From NIOZ-UU13 sp964417935 (GTDB taxonomy: Bacteria > Planctomycetota > Phycisphaerae > Sedimentisphaerales > Anaerobacaceae): 64,000 nucleotides of DNA. The DNA lies in contig CAYQKF010000006.1 in assembly GCA_964417935.1 (NCBI GenBank), positions 17,182 through 81,181 of the forward strand, written 5' to 3'. The position numbers and the translations under genes were made by a program. The notes below the pieces were generated by a model, which saw only the letters and a list, made by a program, of their open reading frames with translations, was not told where the DNA came from and searched no databases. Positions 51,422 through 61,468 of this stretch are shown here, piece after piece; position 1 is the first letter of the stretch, and the number at the start of each line of letters is the position of its first letter.

Positions 51422-52876
51422 TTAATAGGGGAGATTATCAAGATTGAGCGTATCACCCACTTCTTTTTGCAGTTCTTTCAGCCGTCTCCTTAGTTTCCTT
51501 ATCAAGCCGGTATAGGCTGGGTCGTCTGCAAGGTTGTTCATTTCCAGAGGATCGACTTTGAGATTGTAGAGGAGGGTTTTACCGATTTTTGGATAGTAAA
51601 TCATTTTGTAACCGTCTGCACTGACCATTCTCTGCAGGTCGATATAACCGCCGTAGATAGCATCGTAACTGTTGTTGTTTTTGCCTTTGATCAGCGGCAT
51701 CAGGCTCTTAAACTGAACATGTTGTGGTTTTTTAACACCGGCAAGTTCCAGTGTTGACGGCATGATGTCCTGAAGATAAATCGGTGTGGTGAGCTTTTTG
51801 TTCTTCGGGATACCGGGGCCGTTGACCATCAATGGAACTCTGACGCTGTGGTCGTACATGTTTTGTTTTCCCATCAGACCGTGATGGCCGACCGCCAGTC
51901 CATGGTCGGCGGTAAAAAAGATATAAGTGTTGTCGGCTTTGCCGGTTTTTTTTAGGGCATCCAGAATGATTCCGACCTGAGTGTCCATGTGGGTTATTAT
52001 CGCGTAGTATTCCTGCCGATTTACTTTGACAGCGTATTTGCTCCGAGGGAACGGAGCGAGCCTCTCATCTCTGAGCTTGGCACTGCAGCCGATCGAGTCT
52101 TTGTATGGGTATTCTGCCAAAAAATTAGTGGGTACTTTCACGTTCTCTAACGGGTACTTTTCCACGTATTCCTTAGGAGATTGCCTGGGGTCATGCGGAG
52201 CGTTGAAAGCCAGATACATAAAGAATGGCTTGTTGCTCTTTGAAGCGTTTTCGAGAAACTCCAATGCGTTATCTTTAAGAACTTCGCTCCAGTGTTTGCC
52301 ACCCTTCCAGTATCCTTCGTTTTTCGTATCCCACGGTTTCCAGAGGTCCGGTATTCCCTCTATAGGTCGGTTGTATCCCTGCGGAGTTTGATTAGGCATC
52401 CCCGGCCGAACGTCTTTGGCATAATCAAATATGTCTTCCGGCTTAATACCTTTGACGTGCCACTTACCGCTCATGTAAGTTTCATAGCCTGCCTGCTTCA
52501 TATACTGCGACCAGAACCTGCCGGCTTTGGTTTCTTGCTTCAGCTTCGGTTCAAGGTCTCTTGCTATCCAAAGGAATCGACCCGTATTGAGCATCGTTCG
52601 ACTGGCCACACACACCGCACCATGCCAGGCACCCATATTATACGCATGCGTAAAGGTAATCCCGTTTTTAACAAGTCTGTCAAGGTTTGGGGTTTGTATT
52701 TCGTCACAGCCCATTGAGCACAGCGTTTCAAAGCACTGGTCATCGGCAAAGATGAACAGAATATTGGGCTTGTTTCGTTTCTTTGCAAAGGCCGGGACAC
52801 TCGGCAGCAATAAGGTGGCAAAGCCAAGGCCGGCACTCTTTAAAAAACCACGTCTTGTGCTAACGTATTCACTCAT
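51422..52876 (-). CDS. sulfatase (type I, formylglycine-dependent), Tat-exported
   Basis: A 484-residue sulfatase with a Tat leader (TRRGFLKSA, about 7-15). NILFIFADDQ (39-48) supplies the metal-binding aspartates. The formylglycine motif is C89-V-A-S-R, the C-x-A-S-R variant of C-x-P-S-R. The central TADHGLAVGHHGLMGKQNMYDHSVRVP segment (abbreviated here as its metal and sulfate ligands) is normal. It ends with the MNNLADDP helix typical of polysaccharide sulfatases. It needs an anaerobic or aerobic maturase, which is not encoded in this window. The substrate is probably a sulfated glycan. Its gene ends 26 bases before the GH32 start. Confidence 0.93.
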   Translation of the reverse strand: MSEYVSTRRGFLKSAGLGFATLLLPSVPAFAKKRNKPNILFIFADDQCFETLCSMGCDEIQTPNLDRLVKNGITFTHAYNMGAWHGAVCVASRTMLNTGRFLWIARDLEPKLKQETKAGRFWSQYMKQAGYETYMSGKWHVKGIKPEDIFDYAKDVRPGMPNQTPQGYNRPIEGIPDLWKPWDTKNEGYWKGGKHWSEVLKDNALEFLENASKSNKPFFMYLAFNAPHDPRQSPKEYVEKYPLENVKVPTNFLAEYPYKDSIGCSAKLRDERLAPFPRSKYAVKVNRQEYYAIITHMDTQVGIILDALKKTGKADNTYIFFTADHGLAVGHHGLMGKQNMYDHSVRVPLMVNGPGIPKNKKLTTPIYLQDIMPSTLELAGVKKPQHVQFKSLMPLIKGKNNNSYDAIYGGYIDLQRMVSADGYKMIYYPKIGKTLLYNLKVDPLEMNNLADDPAYTGLIRKLRRRLKELQKEVGDTLNLDNLPY

Positions 52877-52933
52877 CAGATTTTTCTCCTTGATTAGTGT
52901 TGTTTTATTTTGCCAATAATATCATAATCGTGT

Positions 52934-54478
52934 TTACTTGTTCCAGTATTCGTCAATTACCTTTTGTATGCGAGGGTATTTTGTATCTGTTTCATTGTAT
53001 TTTTTTCTTAATCGCAGCAGTTCGGCCTTTAGCTCTTTGACCACAGCAGCATATTTCTGTTCACCGTACAGGTTGTTCATTTCGTATGGGTCGTTTTTCA
53101 TATCGTACAGTTCCCAGCCAGGTTGGGTTGGTTTGGGCCCACCTTTTTTATAATTTAGCCCGTAGAAAAATATCAGTTTGTACTCCTTAGTCCGAACACC
53201 AAAATGTGCAGGATTGTCGTGATGCGCCATGTGCATCCAGTAACGGTAATAAGTTGACTTAGGCCAGTCGGCAGGTGTTTTGCCCCGCAGCAGCGGAACG
53301 AAACTTCGCCCCTGCATATAGCTGGGAGCTTTCAGGCCCGCCATCTCAAGTATCGTCGGTGCAAAGTCGGTATTATTGATGATTTCATCTGTTCGAATAC
53401 CCGCCTTAATCATCTTGGGATACCTTACGAGAAACGGCATCCGCAGCGACTCTTCGTACATCCAGCGCTTGTCGATATAGTCATGTTCACCAAGCATCAT
53501 TCCCTGGTCGGACGTATAGATGATTACAGTGTTGTTCATCTGCCCTGTCTTTTCCAGATACGCAAACAGCCGACCCAAATTATCATCGACGCCCCGAATG
53601 CACCGTAGATACTTCTTCAAATAACGTTGATACGCCGTGCGTTTGTATTGCTCATCCGGCAGCGACTGGTCAACAAACATGTGCATACCCATATTCCTTC
53701 GCTTGTTACGTTTGCCGATGGATGTACCCATATCTTTGGTTGCCTGCGAACCGTGGTTCGGCTGCCGCCACAGGCTTACCGGCTCAGGGATATCCACATC
53801 ATCGAATAGCCAGTCATATCGCTCGGCATTTTCGAAATTGTCGTGCGGCGCCTTGTAATGGTGCATCAAAAAGAAAGGTTTTGACCTGTCCCTGCCTTTG
53901 AGCCACTTGAGCGATGTATCGGTAATAACATCCGACGAGTGACGTGAGTCATATCTTGCGAAGCGTTTTTCATTGTTGGGCCACTGTCCGCCTGACTCCC
54001 GAAGAATCGGATTGAAGTACGAACCCTGCCCCGGAAGCACACAATAATAATCGAACGCAGGTTCCTGTTTCAGGTGCCACTTACCGATCATAGCCGTTTC
54101 GTAACCGGCCTGTTTCATCAGTCTGGGCAGGTATTGCCTGTCCGGTTCAAGCCTTCCGCCCAAATCCAGAGCACCATTGGTCTGGCTGTACTGACCGGTC
54201 AGGATTGTCGCCCTGCTGGGCACGCAAATCGAATTAGTACAAAAGCAGTTCTCGAAAAGAATTCCTTCATTAGCGATTCGGTCTATATTCGGTGTCGGAG
54301 CCACTTTTGCCAGCCTGCTCCGATACGCACTGATCGCATGTGCCGCATGGTCATCAGACATTATATAAAGAATATTCGGGACCTTGCTTCTCTTCGCCCT
54401 TTGAGCCGCCCACATTCTCCCCGTACAAGCAAATGTCACGACCGCTACAGTTTCTTTCAGGAACTTTCGTCTATCCAT
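52934..54478 (-). CDS. sulfatase (type I, formylglycine-dependent), Tat-exported
   Basis: A 514-residue sulfatase. The leader begins MDRRKFLKET with a twin arginine. NILYIMSDDH (35-44) gives the metal aspartates, and the canonical formylglycine motif is C85-V-P-S-R followed by ATILTG. YTSDQGMMLGEHDYIDKR and MRMPFLVRYPKM-type segments follow, as in iduronate- or N-sulfoglucosamine-sulfatase-like members. It lies 57 bases upstream of the other sulfatase in the same direction, so both are probably co-expressed. The exact sulfate ester cannot be read from the sequence. Confidence 0.94.
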   Translation of the reverse strand: MDRRKFLKETVAVVTFACTGRMWAAQRAKRSKVPNILYIMSDDHAAHAISAYRSRLAKVAPTPNIDRIANEGILFENCFCTNSICVPSRATILTGQYSQTNGALDLGGRLEPDRQYLPRLMKQAGYETAMIGKWHLKQEPAFDYYCVLPGQGSYFNPILRESGGQWPNNEKRFARYDSRHSSDVITDTSLKWLKGRDRSKPFFLMHHYKAPHDNFENAERYDWLFDDVDIPEPVSLWRQPNHGSQATKDMGTSIGKRNKRRNMGMHMFVDQSLPDEQYKRTAYQRYLKKYLRCIRGVDDNLGRLFAYLEKTGQMNNTVIIYTSDQGMMLGEHDYIDKRWMYEESLRMPFLVRYPKMIKAGIRTDEIINNTDFAPTILEMAGLKAPSYMQGRSFVPLLRGKTPADWPKSTYYRYWMHMAHHDNPAHFGVRTKEYKLIFFYGLNYKKGGPKPTQPGWELYDMKNDPYEMNNLYGEQKYAAVVKELKAELLRLRKKYNETDTKYPRIQKVIDEYWNK

Positions 54479-54536
54479 TTCAATACCTCAAATTATATAA
54501 CCGTAATTTCACATTTATTCCTACCCAGTTACGTTA

Positions 54537-56039
54537 CTACTCGGAGCACGTAATCTTAAACACAAAAGCATATTCACATGGTTTTTTAGAGGGCATTTGG
54601 ATTTTCAGCCCTACTTGATTCCGTTTCCAACTCAATTTACCGTTATGGCCCAGCAGTTTGACATCGGTAATATCGACGGCCCCCGGCTTATCTGCCAACG
54701 ATTGGATTGTTACTGTTGTTCCAGCGCCCGGCCAGTCCAGCACAACCGCGTAAATCGTTTTGCCGTCCTTCGAACACGTGAAACGGATATCCACGGACGT
54801 GAACGGTTTGTCCTTCCTCTCGCTGAAACCGCCGCCAATGTTGCGTGTGGGACCTTCACCAAAGGTTTGCCACGAGCGCGTATTGTAAATAGCTTTACCA
54901 TTGACTTTGAGCCATCTTCCGATTCCAAGCAGCAGTTGCTGCGCTTCCAAAGGAATCGTGCCGTCGGCTGCGGGACCAACATTCAGAAGTATGCAACCGT
55001 TTTTGCTAACGATGTCCACGAGCACGTCGACGAGCTGACCAACCGACTTGTAGGGGACGGATTTCTGGCAAAACCACGGCCCGACGGAAGTGTCGGTCAG
55101 CCAGGAATATGGTACAAGGCTATCTTCACGCCCGCGTTCGAAGTCCAGGATGCCTGTGTGCGCATGGATATGCCGGTGCTTGTGAGCGACGCCGACCTGG
55201 CGGTTGTTCCGCGCCGCCCAGTTGTAATAGTCGGCAAACATCCGCTGTTGGTACTCAGGTGTGATGCAATTGCGTTTTTCATTGCCCAGCCCAAAGTCGA
55301 ACCATATCAGGTCGGGTTCGTACTTGCCCACCACTTCGTTGACCTTGCCCAGCCACTGCTCCATAAACTCTTGGGTTGGTGGCGCATCAGGCTCGTGGGC
55401 CTGGCAGTAGAGTCCGGCGTACTTCGGGTCGGCACCGTCATATTTGTACGATGGCTCGAAATACCGCCACGAGAAGCCGTGATGAAACGTCGCAATGAAC
55501 TTCATGCCGTGTTTACGAATGGCCTTTTCCATCTCACCGGTGATGTCGCGTTTCGGGCCCTTGTTCATGCTGTCCCACTCGGTCAGGGCCGAGTCCCACA
55601 TGGCGAAGTTGTCATGATGTATGGCTACCGGCCCGGCAAACTTCGCCCCGGATGCGGCAAACAGCTCCGCCCAGCCTTCCGCATCGAACTTCTCCGCCTT
55701 GAACAGCGGGACGATGTCCTTGTAGCCGACTTGGTGCTGGTCTCCGAAACGCTTACGATGGTACTTAAAGGCCGGGCTGTTGGGTATGTACATGTTGCGC
55801 CCGTACCACTGGACACCGCCCGGCCCATCTTCTGCACCCACGGTAACCGGCCCCCAGTGGGTATAGATGCCGAACTTCGCATCCCGGAACCACTCTGGGG
55901 TCTCGTGCTTGGCTAACGACTCCCACGTCGGCTTGAACCTGTCGCCGCTCTTTGCCGCAGATTCAGATGTAAATCCGGATGTCGCCAGGATTGCAAATGA
56001 CAAACTGCTGAACACAATAAACCTTATAGTTCTCTTCAC
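54537..56039 (-). CDS. alpha-L-fucosidase (GH29)
   Basis: A 500-residue GH29 enzyme. I start it at the GTG at 56039 because AAAGGA lies upstream and a signal peptide (RFIVFSSLSFAILATSG) follows; the longer ATG frame is hydrophilic. Family landmarks: WFRDAKFGIYTHWGP near residues 50-64, AVAIHHDNFAMWDS (here PVAIHHDNFAMWDS), and EPDLIWFDFGLG with the nucleophile Asp at about 248. A C-terminal beta-sandwich follows. It removes alpha-L-fucose, so it identifies the target glycan as fucosylated. The gene sits upstream of two sulfatases in the same direction, supporting a sulfated fucan or fucosylated mucin-like glycan as substrate. Confidence 0.93.
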   Translation of the reverse strand: MKRTIRFIVFSSLSFAILATSGFTSESAAKSGDRFKPTWESLAKHETPEWFRDAKFGIYTHWGPVTVGAEDGPGGVQWYGRNMYIPNSPAFKYHRKRFGDQHQVGYKDIVPLFKAEKFDAEGWAELFAASGAKFAGPVAIHHDNFAMWDSALTEWDSMNKGPKRDITGEMEKAIRKHGMKFIATFHHGFSWRYFEPSYKYDGADPKYAGLYCQAHEPDAPPTQEFMEQWLGKVNEVVGKYEPDLIWFDFGLGNEKRNCITPEYQQRMFADYYNWAARNNRQVGVAHKHRHIHAHTGILDFERGREDSLVPYSWLTDTSVGPWFCQKSVPYKSVGQLVDVLVDIVSKNGCILLNVGPAADGTIPLEAQQLLLGIGRWLKVNGKAIYNTRSWQTFGEGPTRNIGGGFSERKDKPFTSVDIRFTCSKDGKTIYAVVLDWPGAGTTVTIQSLADKPGAVDITDVKLLGHNGKLSWKRNQVGLKIQMPSKKPCEYAFVFKITCSE

Positions 56040-56120
56040 GGTACAAATCCTTTCGCTGAAAAAGATAACACACAGACGAATCCCTCTAAACGATAACATT
56101 TGCTTTTTAACAAACAAGAG

Positions 56121-57554
56121 CTACAAAGACCAACCGGAACGATATGGTTCTTTAACATATTTATTTGCGTCACTGTCATTTGTAAACTTCATATTCTCGG
56201 CGTCCCAGTTTAGTGTCTTGCCTCTGCGAATTGCGATATTTCCTAACAAGACAGCCTCCGTAATGATGCTTGCCCAGTCGAAGTTGCAGCCTGCCGCTTG
56301 GCCGCCCCTGATGGCCTCAATCCATTCTCCCCAGGTTCCCGATCTGCGCTGAAGTGTCTTGGGTGGAAGTTTATAGGCCTTCATTTTCGATTCAGGGATT
56401 ATCCTGTTGTCTAATATCTTGCCTTTATCGCCCACATACATATTTCCTTGACTCGGCAGGTCTCGGCCCGCTTCCAATTCCGCCGGGCGTGGCGGCTTCA
56501 GACCGCCGTCATACCAGAAAAGTCTCAAAGGCGGCATACCCTCACGAGCAGGAAAATCAAAAGTAACAACCGATGCAAGAGGGGCCGTCTCATCAAAGAC
56601 CATCGATGAGCTGGCGTTGATACTGGTCGGGTAGCGAAGCTTCAGGGCCCTGAATACAGTATTGAAGTGGTGGCAGCCCATATCACCTAAGGCCCCTGTA
56701 CCGAAGTCCCACCAGCCGCGGAAATTCCAGGGATGATACACGGCAGCCCGCGGACGTCTGGAATTGACCTGGCTCAGCGCAAGATGTTCGGGCGGCCACT
56801 TGTCCTTGAACGGCCGCATCGACGCCGGGCCTATCCACAAGTCCCAATCCAATGTCCCAGGCACCTCGTCTCGGCCGGGTGGACGCAACATACCCTGCGG
56901 CCATAAGGGACGATTCGACCAGCAATGCGCTTCACGGACATCGCCAATAGCACCATCCCATATCATTTCGCATAACCGGCAGGCACTATCAGACGTGTTC
57001 GATGATGCCGTTACTTGCGTGGCCACTCCAGCTTGTCGGGCTGCCTTGGCAAGGATTCTGACCTCATCAATGGTCCTTGTCAAAGGCTTAACGCAGCATA
57101 CGTGTTTGCTTTTTCTTAGCGCCGCAATACCGATGACGGTGTGAGTGTGATCAGGCGTGGCGCAGTACACCGCGTCGATCTTATCCGCCTCGGCGTCCAG
57201 CATCTGACGAAAATCACGGTATCTCCTTGCTTTCGGGAAATAGTCATACGTCCTCCCGGCATACACATCATCAACATCGCACAGGGCAACAATCTTAGTA
57301 TTCGCCTGCTGACTTATGCTGCGCAACTGGTTATGCCCGACGCCGCCGACACCGACTCCCGCAATCTGTATTGTCTCACTCGGCGGGATATGCCTTGGCC
57401 CTCCTAAAACATAACTGGGGACAATAGACATTGACGCAAATGCTGCACCAGCTCCGTACATAAAATCACGACGTGAGATTGCTGCACTGTTTGTTAACAC
57501 ATCGCCTTTCTGGGCGATTCGGCTCTTTTCGCCGGTGTCTTTGTAGAGTTTCAT
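56121..57554 (-). CDS. Gfo/Idh/MocA family oxidoreductase, Tat-exported
   Basis: A 477-residue member with a Tat motif (SRRDFMYG, about 28-35) after an unusually long hydrophilic n-region. ATG at 57554 is supported by AGGAG; the longer frame is rejected. The Rossmann motif GVGVGGVGHNQL is present. The catalytic motif reads VKPLT instead of EKPxx: the lysine is kept but the glutamate is replaced by valine. The GALGDMGCHHFNTV segment is normal. The substrate is unknown. It is preceded by deoC about 60 bases away on the same strand and followed by the fucosidase gene. Confidence 0.88.
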   Translation of the reverse strand: MKLYKDTGEKSRIAQKGDVLTNSAAISRRDFMYGAGAAFASMSIVPSYVLGGPRHIPPSETIQIAGVGVGGVGHNQLRSISQQANTKIVALCDVDDVYAGRTYDYFPKARRYRDFRQMLDAEADKIDAVYCATPDHTHTVIGIAALRKSKHVCCVKPLTRTIDEVRILAKAARQAGVATQVTASSNTSDSACRLCEMIWDGAIGDVREAHCWSNRPLWPQGMLRPPGRDEVPGTLDWDLWIGPASMRPFKDKWPPEHLALSQVNSRRPRAAVYHPWNFRGWWDFGTGALGDMGCHHFNTVFRALKLRYPTSINASSSMVFDETAPLASVVTFDFPAREGMPPLRLFWYDGGLKPPRPAELEAGRDLPSQGNMYVGDKGKILDNRIIPESKMKAYKLPPKTLQRRSGTWGEWIEAIRGGQAAGCNFDWASIITEAVLLGNIAIRRGKTLNWDAENMKFTNDSDANKYVKEPYRSGWSL

Positions 57555-57617
57555 AATAATTCTCCTCGTAAACTGTATGTAATAGTTGATTTTGCTAATA
57601 TCACTTTTAGCCCACAT

Positions 57618-58304
57618 CTATTTTCGCCCGCTTTTCTTATAACATTCCTCCATAATGGTTTCCGTCCTCGTTGCTCCGAATCTTGTACAGCCGATTTCCC
57701 TGACCTTTAGAGCCATCGCCAGATCACGCACACCGCCGGCAGCTTTTACCTGTATCTTTTCGGAGACATTTTCCCGCATAAGTCGCAGGTCTTCCAACGT
57801 TGCACCGCCGCCTGCAAATCCTGTGGATGTCTTGATAAAGTCAGCACCGGCTTGCTCTGAAAGCTTGCAGGCAACTTTTTTCTGCTCATCAGTAAGGTAA
57901 TAATTCTCGAATATCACTTTGACCGGCACATTATAACGATGGGCTGTTTCCACCACAGCTTTGATGTCCTTTGTAACGTAGTCGTAATCACCACTGCGAA
58001 GCTTGGCGATGTTAAGAACCATATCCAGTTCTGCGGCGCCGTCCTTGATAGCCTGCTCAGCCTCGAACACCTTCGTCTCTGTATTACTGTAACCGTGAGG
58101 AAAGCCTACGACGGTCGTGGGCTTGACATCAGACCCCTCAAGCAGTTGGCTCACCAGACCTAATGCCGACGGACTGCAGCAGACAGTCGCCACCTTATAC
58201 TTCCTGGCAATCTCACAGCCTTTGCGGATATCTTCTTCCGTCAATTCAGGACGCAAAAGAGAATGGTCAATCATTTGCGCAATGTCCTGACAAGTATAAT
58301 CCAT
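57618..58304 (-). CDS. deoC: deoxyribose-phosphate aldolase
   Basis: A 228-residue class I aldolase. MIDHSLLRPELTEEDI opens the DeoC fold; Asp94 in ELDMVLN and the Schiff-base Lys158 in DFIKTSTGF match the E. coli pair Asp102 and Lys167, and VKAAGGVR holds the second lysine. Reaction: 2-deoxyribose 5-phosphate to acetaldehyde and glyceraldehyde 3-phosphate. ATG at 58304 is chosen because GGAGG lies upstream; a longer frame would run into the next gene. It is cytoplasmic. It is embedded between two Tat-type oxidoreductases, so a related deoxysugar reaction is also possible. Confidence 0.93.
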   Translation of the reverse strand: MDYTCQDIAQMIDHSLLRPELTEEDIRKGCEIARKYKVATVCCSPSALGLVSQLLEGSDVKPTTVVGFPHGYSNTETKVFEAEQAIKDGAAELDMVLNIAKLRSGDYDYVTKDIKAVVETAHRYNVPVKVIFENYYLTDEQKKVACKLSEQAGADFIKTSTGFAGGGATLEDLRLMRENVSEKIQVKAAGGVRDLAMALKVREIGCTRFGATRTETIMEECYKKSGRK

Positions 58305-58338
58305 ATTGCCTCCATAATAATCTGGATTCGCCCTGTTG

Positions 58339-59631
58339 CTACACAAGTCGAGTCTTTCCGGGTATTGCGACGGGCCGAACAGGGAGCTCACCCATCTCAT
58401 ATTTCCCGGGCGACAGGTCGAGCTTGGACTTAATTGCCCAGTCCCATTTCATGGCCCTGCCTGTGTAAGCACTCATCCTGCCCATGATAACGGTCATTGT
58501 GCTTTCAGCGAGTCTCTTACATTCATTGATAGGCTTGCCTTGGCGAATGCTCTTGATGAGATTAGCATACTGGGCCACCTCACCACTATGGATATGGTCA
58601 TCGTATCTGTAGATTCTCCGACCTTTTGTGTTATCAATATAACCTTCGGCTCGCGTAGTATAGGTTGCCCCTTTCGTACAAACAACGCGTTCACCCACCC
58701 GCGGTGTTGACCCTTCAATCTGCGAGCTCATACTCATTACGCGAATACCGCCTGGATATTCGTACTCAACGGTAAAGTGGTCGTAGATATTACCGAACTC
58801 AGGGCCGGTTCGCACCTGGCGCCCACCCATCCCGAGGCACAAAACCGGATGTGAGCCGACAGCCCAATTTATAACGTCCATATTGTGAAGGTGCTGCTCA
58901 ACGATGTGGTCACCTGACAACCAGACAAAATATGGCCAGCAGCGAATCTGCCATTCCATGTCAGACCACCCAGGTTTGCGATGCTCGAAGTGCCACTTGC
59001 AAGAGCCCCAGTTCCAATAGGCCTGCCCGCCGACAATTTCCCCGAGCCTCCCATCGTGAATGCGTTTGATAAGTTCGAGATACTGCGGTTGCCATCGCTG
59101 CTGTGTTCCAACTACGATTGACAGCCTCTTCTTATCAGCAAGTTCCGCCGAAGCAAGCAATGAGCGAATACCAACAGGATCCACCGCGCCTGGTTTCTCC
59201 ATAAAGATATGCTTGTTCGCCTCCAATGCCGCCCTGACCATTTGTGGACGGAACGCTGGTGGAGTCAACAGCATCACAATATCAACCTCTTTCATGGCAA
59301 GCACTTTCTTATAGGCGTCAAAGCCAAGAAAGCTTGTTTCCGAACTTACTTTCACCTTGTCAGGACATCTCTTTTTGAGCTCAGCCAGTGAGCTGTCGAG
59401 CTTGTCTTGGAACAGATCCGCCATGGCGACCAGCTCCACACCATCGGCAGACTTCAGGCAGTCGATAGCATCTTTAGTCCCACGTCCTCCGCAGCCTATC
59501 ATGGCGACACGCATAGTATCGGAACCCGCAGCGAATATCCTGTTAGTTGGAGAGAGCATTGCACCTGCCGAAATGGCAGCACCGGCCTTCAAAAACTCTC
59601 TTCGTGATACGTGCTTTATTTTGTTCTTCAT
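58339..59631 (-). CDS. Gfo/Idh/MocA family oxidoreductase, Tat-exported
   Basis: A 430-residue oxidoreductase. Tat motif SRREFLKAG (about 9-17) and hydrophobic stretch, Rossmann VAMIGCGGRG, catalytic IFMEKPGAVDP, and the substrate-domain histidines in DHIVEQHLHNMDVINW. ATG at 59631 is chosen over 59685 because the Tat leader then sits at a normal distance and GGGAA precedes it. It lies 34 bases upstream of deoC and is divergent from the sulfatase at 59833, with about 200 bases between them. The substrate is unknown. Confidence 0.9.
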   Translation of the reverse strand: MKNKIKHVSRREFLKAGAAISAGAMLSPTNRIFAAGSDTMRVAMIGCGGRGTKDAIDCLKSADGVELVAMADLFQDKLDSSLAELKKRCPDKVKVSSETSFLGFDAYKKVLAMKEVDIVMLLTPPAFRPQMVRAALEANKHIFMEKPGAVDPVGIRSLLASAELADKKRLSIVVGTQQRWQPQYLELIKRIHDGRLGEIVGGQAYWNWGSCKWHFEHRKPGWSDMEWQIRCWPYFVWLSGDHIVEQHLHNMDVINWAVGSHPVLCLGMGGRQVRTGPEFGNIYDHFTVEYEYPGGIRVMSMSSQIEGSTPRVGERVVCTKGATYTTRAEGYIDNTKGRRIYRYDDHIHSGEVAQYANLIKSIRQGKPINECKRLAESTMTVIMGRMSAYTGRAMKWDWAIKSKLDLSPGKYEMGELPVRPVAIPGKTRLV

Positions 59632-59832
59632 TTTCGATTCCCTTTCATTAGTCACAGACAGAATCATAATTGCTTTGCAAACCATACCCTCAAAATGTAC
59701 ATTACAGAATTATATGGCTGGGCATACGATATTGCAATAATAGAATTCCGTGCGCCGCCACTTGCCTGCTGTTGGAATGGCGCAGTTTCTTCTTATGATA
59801 AAACTATATATTCCTAACGTGAGCAGAACATT

Positions 59833-61326
59833 ATGAAAAGACGTACATTCCTGCGAACTCTTGGTATAAGCGCATCACTTGCTCTAACCGGTCCACTTAT
59901 CTCAACAGCAGCGACAAAAACCCCACAGTCGCCAAATATTCTTTGGATCATTTCAGATGATCATTCGCGTAACGATCTCGGTTGCTATGGCCATCCGCTT
60001 GTTAGAACACCGAACATCGACCGGCTCGCCAGTGAAGGAATGCGTTTTACGAACGCTTTCGCTCTCGCCCCCACATGCGCTCCCACACGGTCGGGGCTGA
60101 TTACGGGAATGTATCCAATCAACATTAGTGCTCACAACCAGCGAAACGACGGGGCAATACTACCAGAACATGTGAGGCTGCTGCCTGAATACTTCAGGGA
60201 AGCAGGCTACTTCTGTGTAAACACTTCTTGGGATATTAAGCGTCCAGGAAAGACAGACTACCAATTCCAGTGGAAACGCGAGGCGACCTATGAGAGCGCA
60301 ACAGATTGGACAGAACGTAAACGGGGACAGCCCTTTTTCGCTCAAGTCCAAATTTCCGAACCGCACAGGCCTTTTAAGACAGACACGGAAAATCCGATTG
60401 ATCCCTCTAAGATAAATCTGCCCCCGCAGTACCCTGACGACCCAATAGTTCGTATCGATTTCGCACAATACCTGGAATCAATACAATTACTTGACCGCAA
60501 AGTCGGTCAGGTTCTGAACAAATTAGAGCAGGAAGGTGATTCTGATAATACTATTGTCTTTTTCTTTTCCGATCAAGGTCGGCCTTTTCCTCGCGGCAAG
60601 CAGTTCCTTTACGACGAAGGACTGGCAATACCTTTAATTATCCGTTGGCCGGGCAAGGTGCAACCTGCTTCGGTTTGTGCCGAACTGGTGAGTATGATCG
60701 ATTTTGCTCCAACGTGTTTACGCTTGGCCGGGCTTGATGTTCCAGGGCATATGCAGGGCCGTGTCTTTCTCGGAAAAAGTGCTACGGCACGCGAGTACAT
60801 TTTCGCATCACGAGACAGGGTTGACGATGCCGTTGACAGGATCCGCTGCTTGAGAACAAAGCGTTATAAATACATCCGCAACTACTATCCTGAGTTGCCG
60901 TACGACCAAAACGAAACTTATATGGTGATGATGCACCCGACATTAGCTGTGCTCAAGGAATATTTCGCCAAGGGCAAGCTCACACCAGTTCAATCCAAAT
61001 GGATGGCCCGACACCGACCGCAAGAGGAGCTTTATGACGTCCAAAATGATCCCCACGAATTGCATAATCTTACAGACAATCCCCGATATGGGGAATTACT
61101 TCGCAGCTTCCGGGAAAAGCTCAATAGCTGGATTCATCAAACTGCTGATCGAGGCCGCCAGCCGGAAGATGAGAGTTTTCTTGATAAAGTACGCAAGGAT
61201 TATCAGCAGCGTCTATCCAAAACACTGCGAAATCGTGGTCTTACGAGCCCCACCGAACTTTACGATTACTGGCGCCTCACACTTAAACCGACTCAATCAA
61301 AAGGAAAAACAAAACGGAAATACTAA
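59833..61326 (+). CDS. sulfatase (type I, formylglycine-dependent), Tat-exported
   Basis: A 497-residue sulfatase with a Tat-like leader (MKRRTFLRTLG). NILWIISDDH (35-44) supplies metal ligands and the formylglycine motif is C82-A-P-T-R followed by SGLITG, the threonine variant of C-x-P-S-R. FFFSDQGRPFPRGKQF and the closing DVQNDPHELHNL segment fit polysaccharide sulfatases. The Tat leader and single transcription unit differ from the minus-strand sulfatase pair. The 5' leader (59807-59833) closely resembles that of the aldo/keto reductase at 61469. It requires a maturase encoded elsewhere. Confidence 0.93.
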   Translation: MKRRTFLRTLGISASLALTGPLISTAATKTPQSPNILWIISDDHSRNDLGCYGHPLVRTPNIDRLASEGMRFTNAFALAPTCAPTRSGLITGMYPINISAHNQRNDGAILPEHVRLLPEYFREAGYFCVNTSWDIKRPGKTDYQFQWKREATYESATDWTERKRGQPFFAQVQISEPHRPFKTDTENPIDPSKINLPPQYPDDPIVRIDFAQYLESIQLLDRKVGQVLNKLEQEGDSDNTIVFFFSDQGRPFPRGKQFLYDEGLAIPLIIRWPGKVQPASVCAELVSMIDFAPTCLRLAGLDVPGHMQGRVFLGKSATAREYIFASRDRVDDAVDRIRCLRTKRYKYIRNYYPELPYDQNETYMVMMHPTLAVLKEYFAKGKLTPVQSKWMARHRPQEELYDVQNDPHELHNLTDNPRYGELLRSFREKLNSWIHQTADRGRQPEDESFLDKVRKDYQQRLSKTLRNRGLTSPTELYDYWRLTLKPTQSKGKTKRKY

Positions 61327-61358
61327 CGAGAGCGGAAATTTACACGTGTGTATAAATG

Positions 61359-61386
61359 TTGACACAATGTACAATTCTTTTATAAT
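61359..61386 (+). promoter_or_regulatory. consensus sigma-70 promoter of the aldo/keto reductase gene
   Basis: TTGACA (61359-61364), 16-base spacer, TATAAT (61381-61386): both hexamers match the consensus perfectly. It lies 33 bases after the sulfatase stop and about 75 bases before the downstream leader. Confidence 0.7.
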
Positions 61387-61468
61387 AGTGCTCGTAACAA
61401 GATTAAGTTGTCATAGACCGGAATAAATCTTAAATCTAACGATATATTACTAACGTGAGGAAATCATT

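Noticed and set aside
54597..55916. 439-residue plus-strand frame opposite the GH29 gene
   Set aside because: The GH29 catalytic motifs on the other strand are intact; the frame is a by-product of third-position composition.
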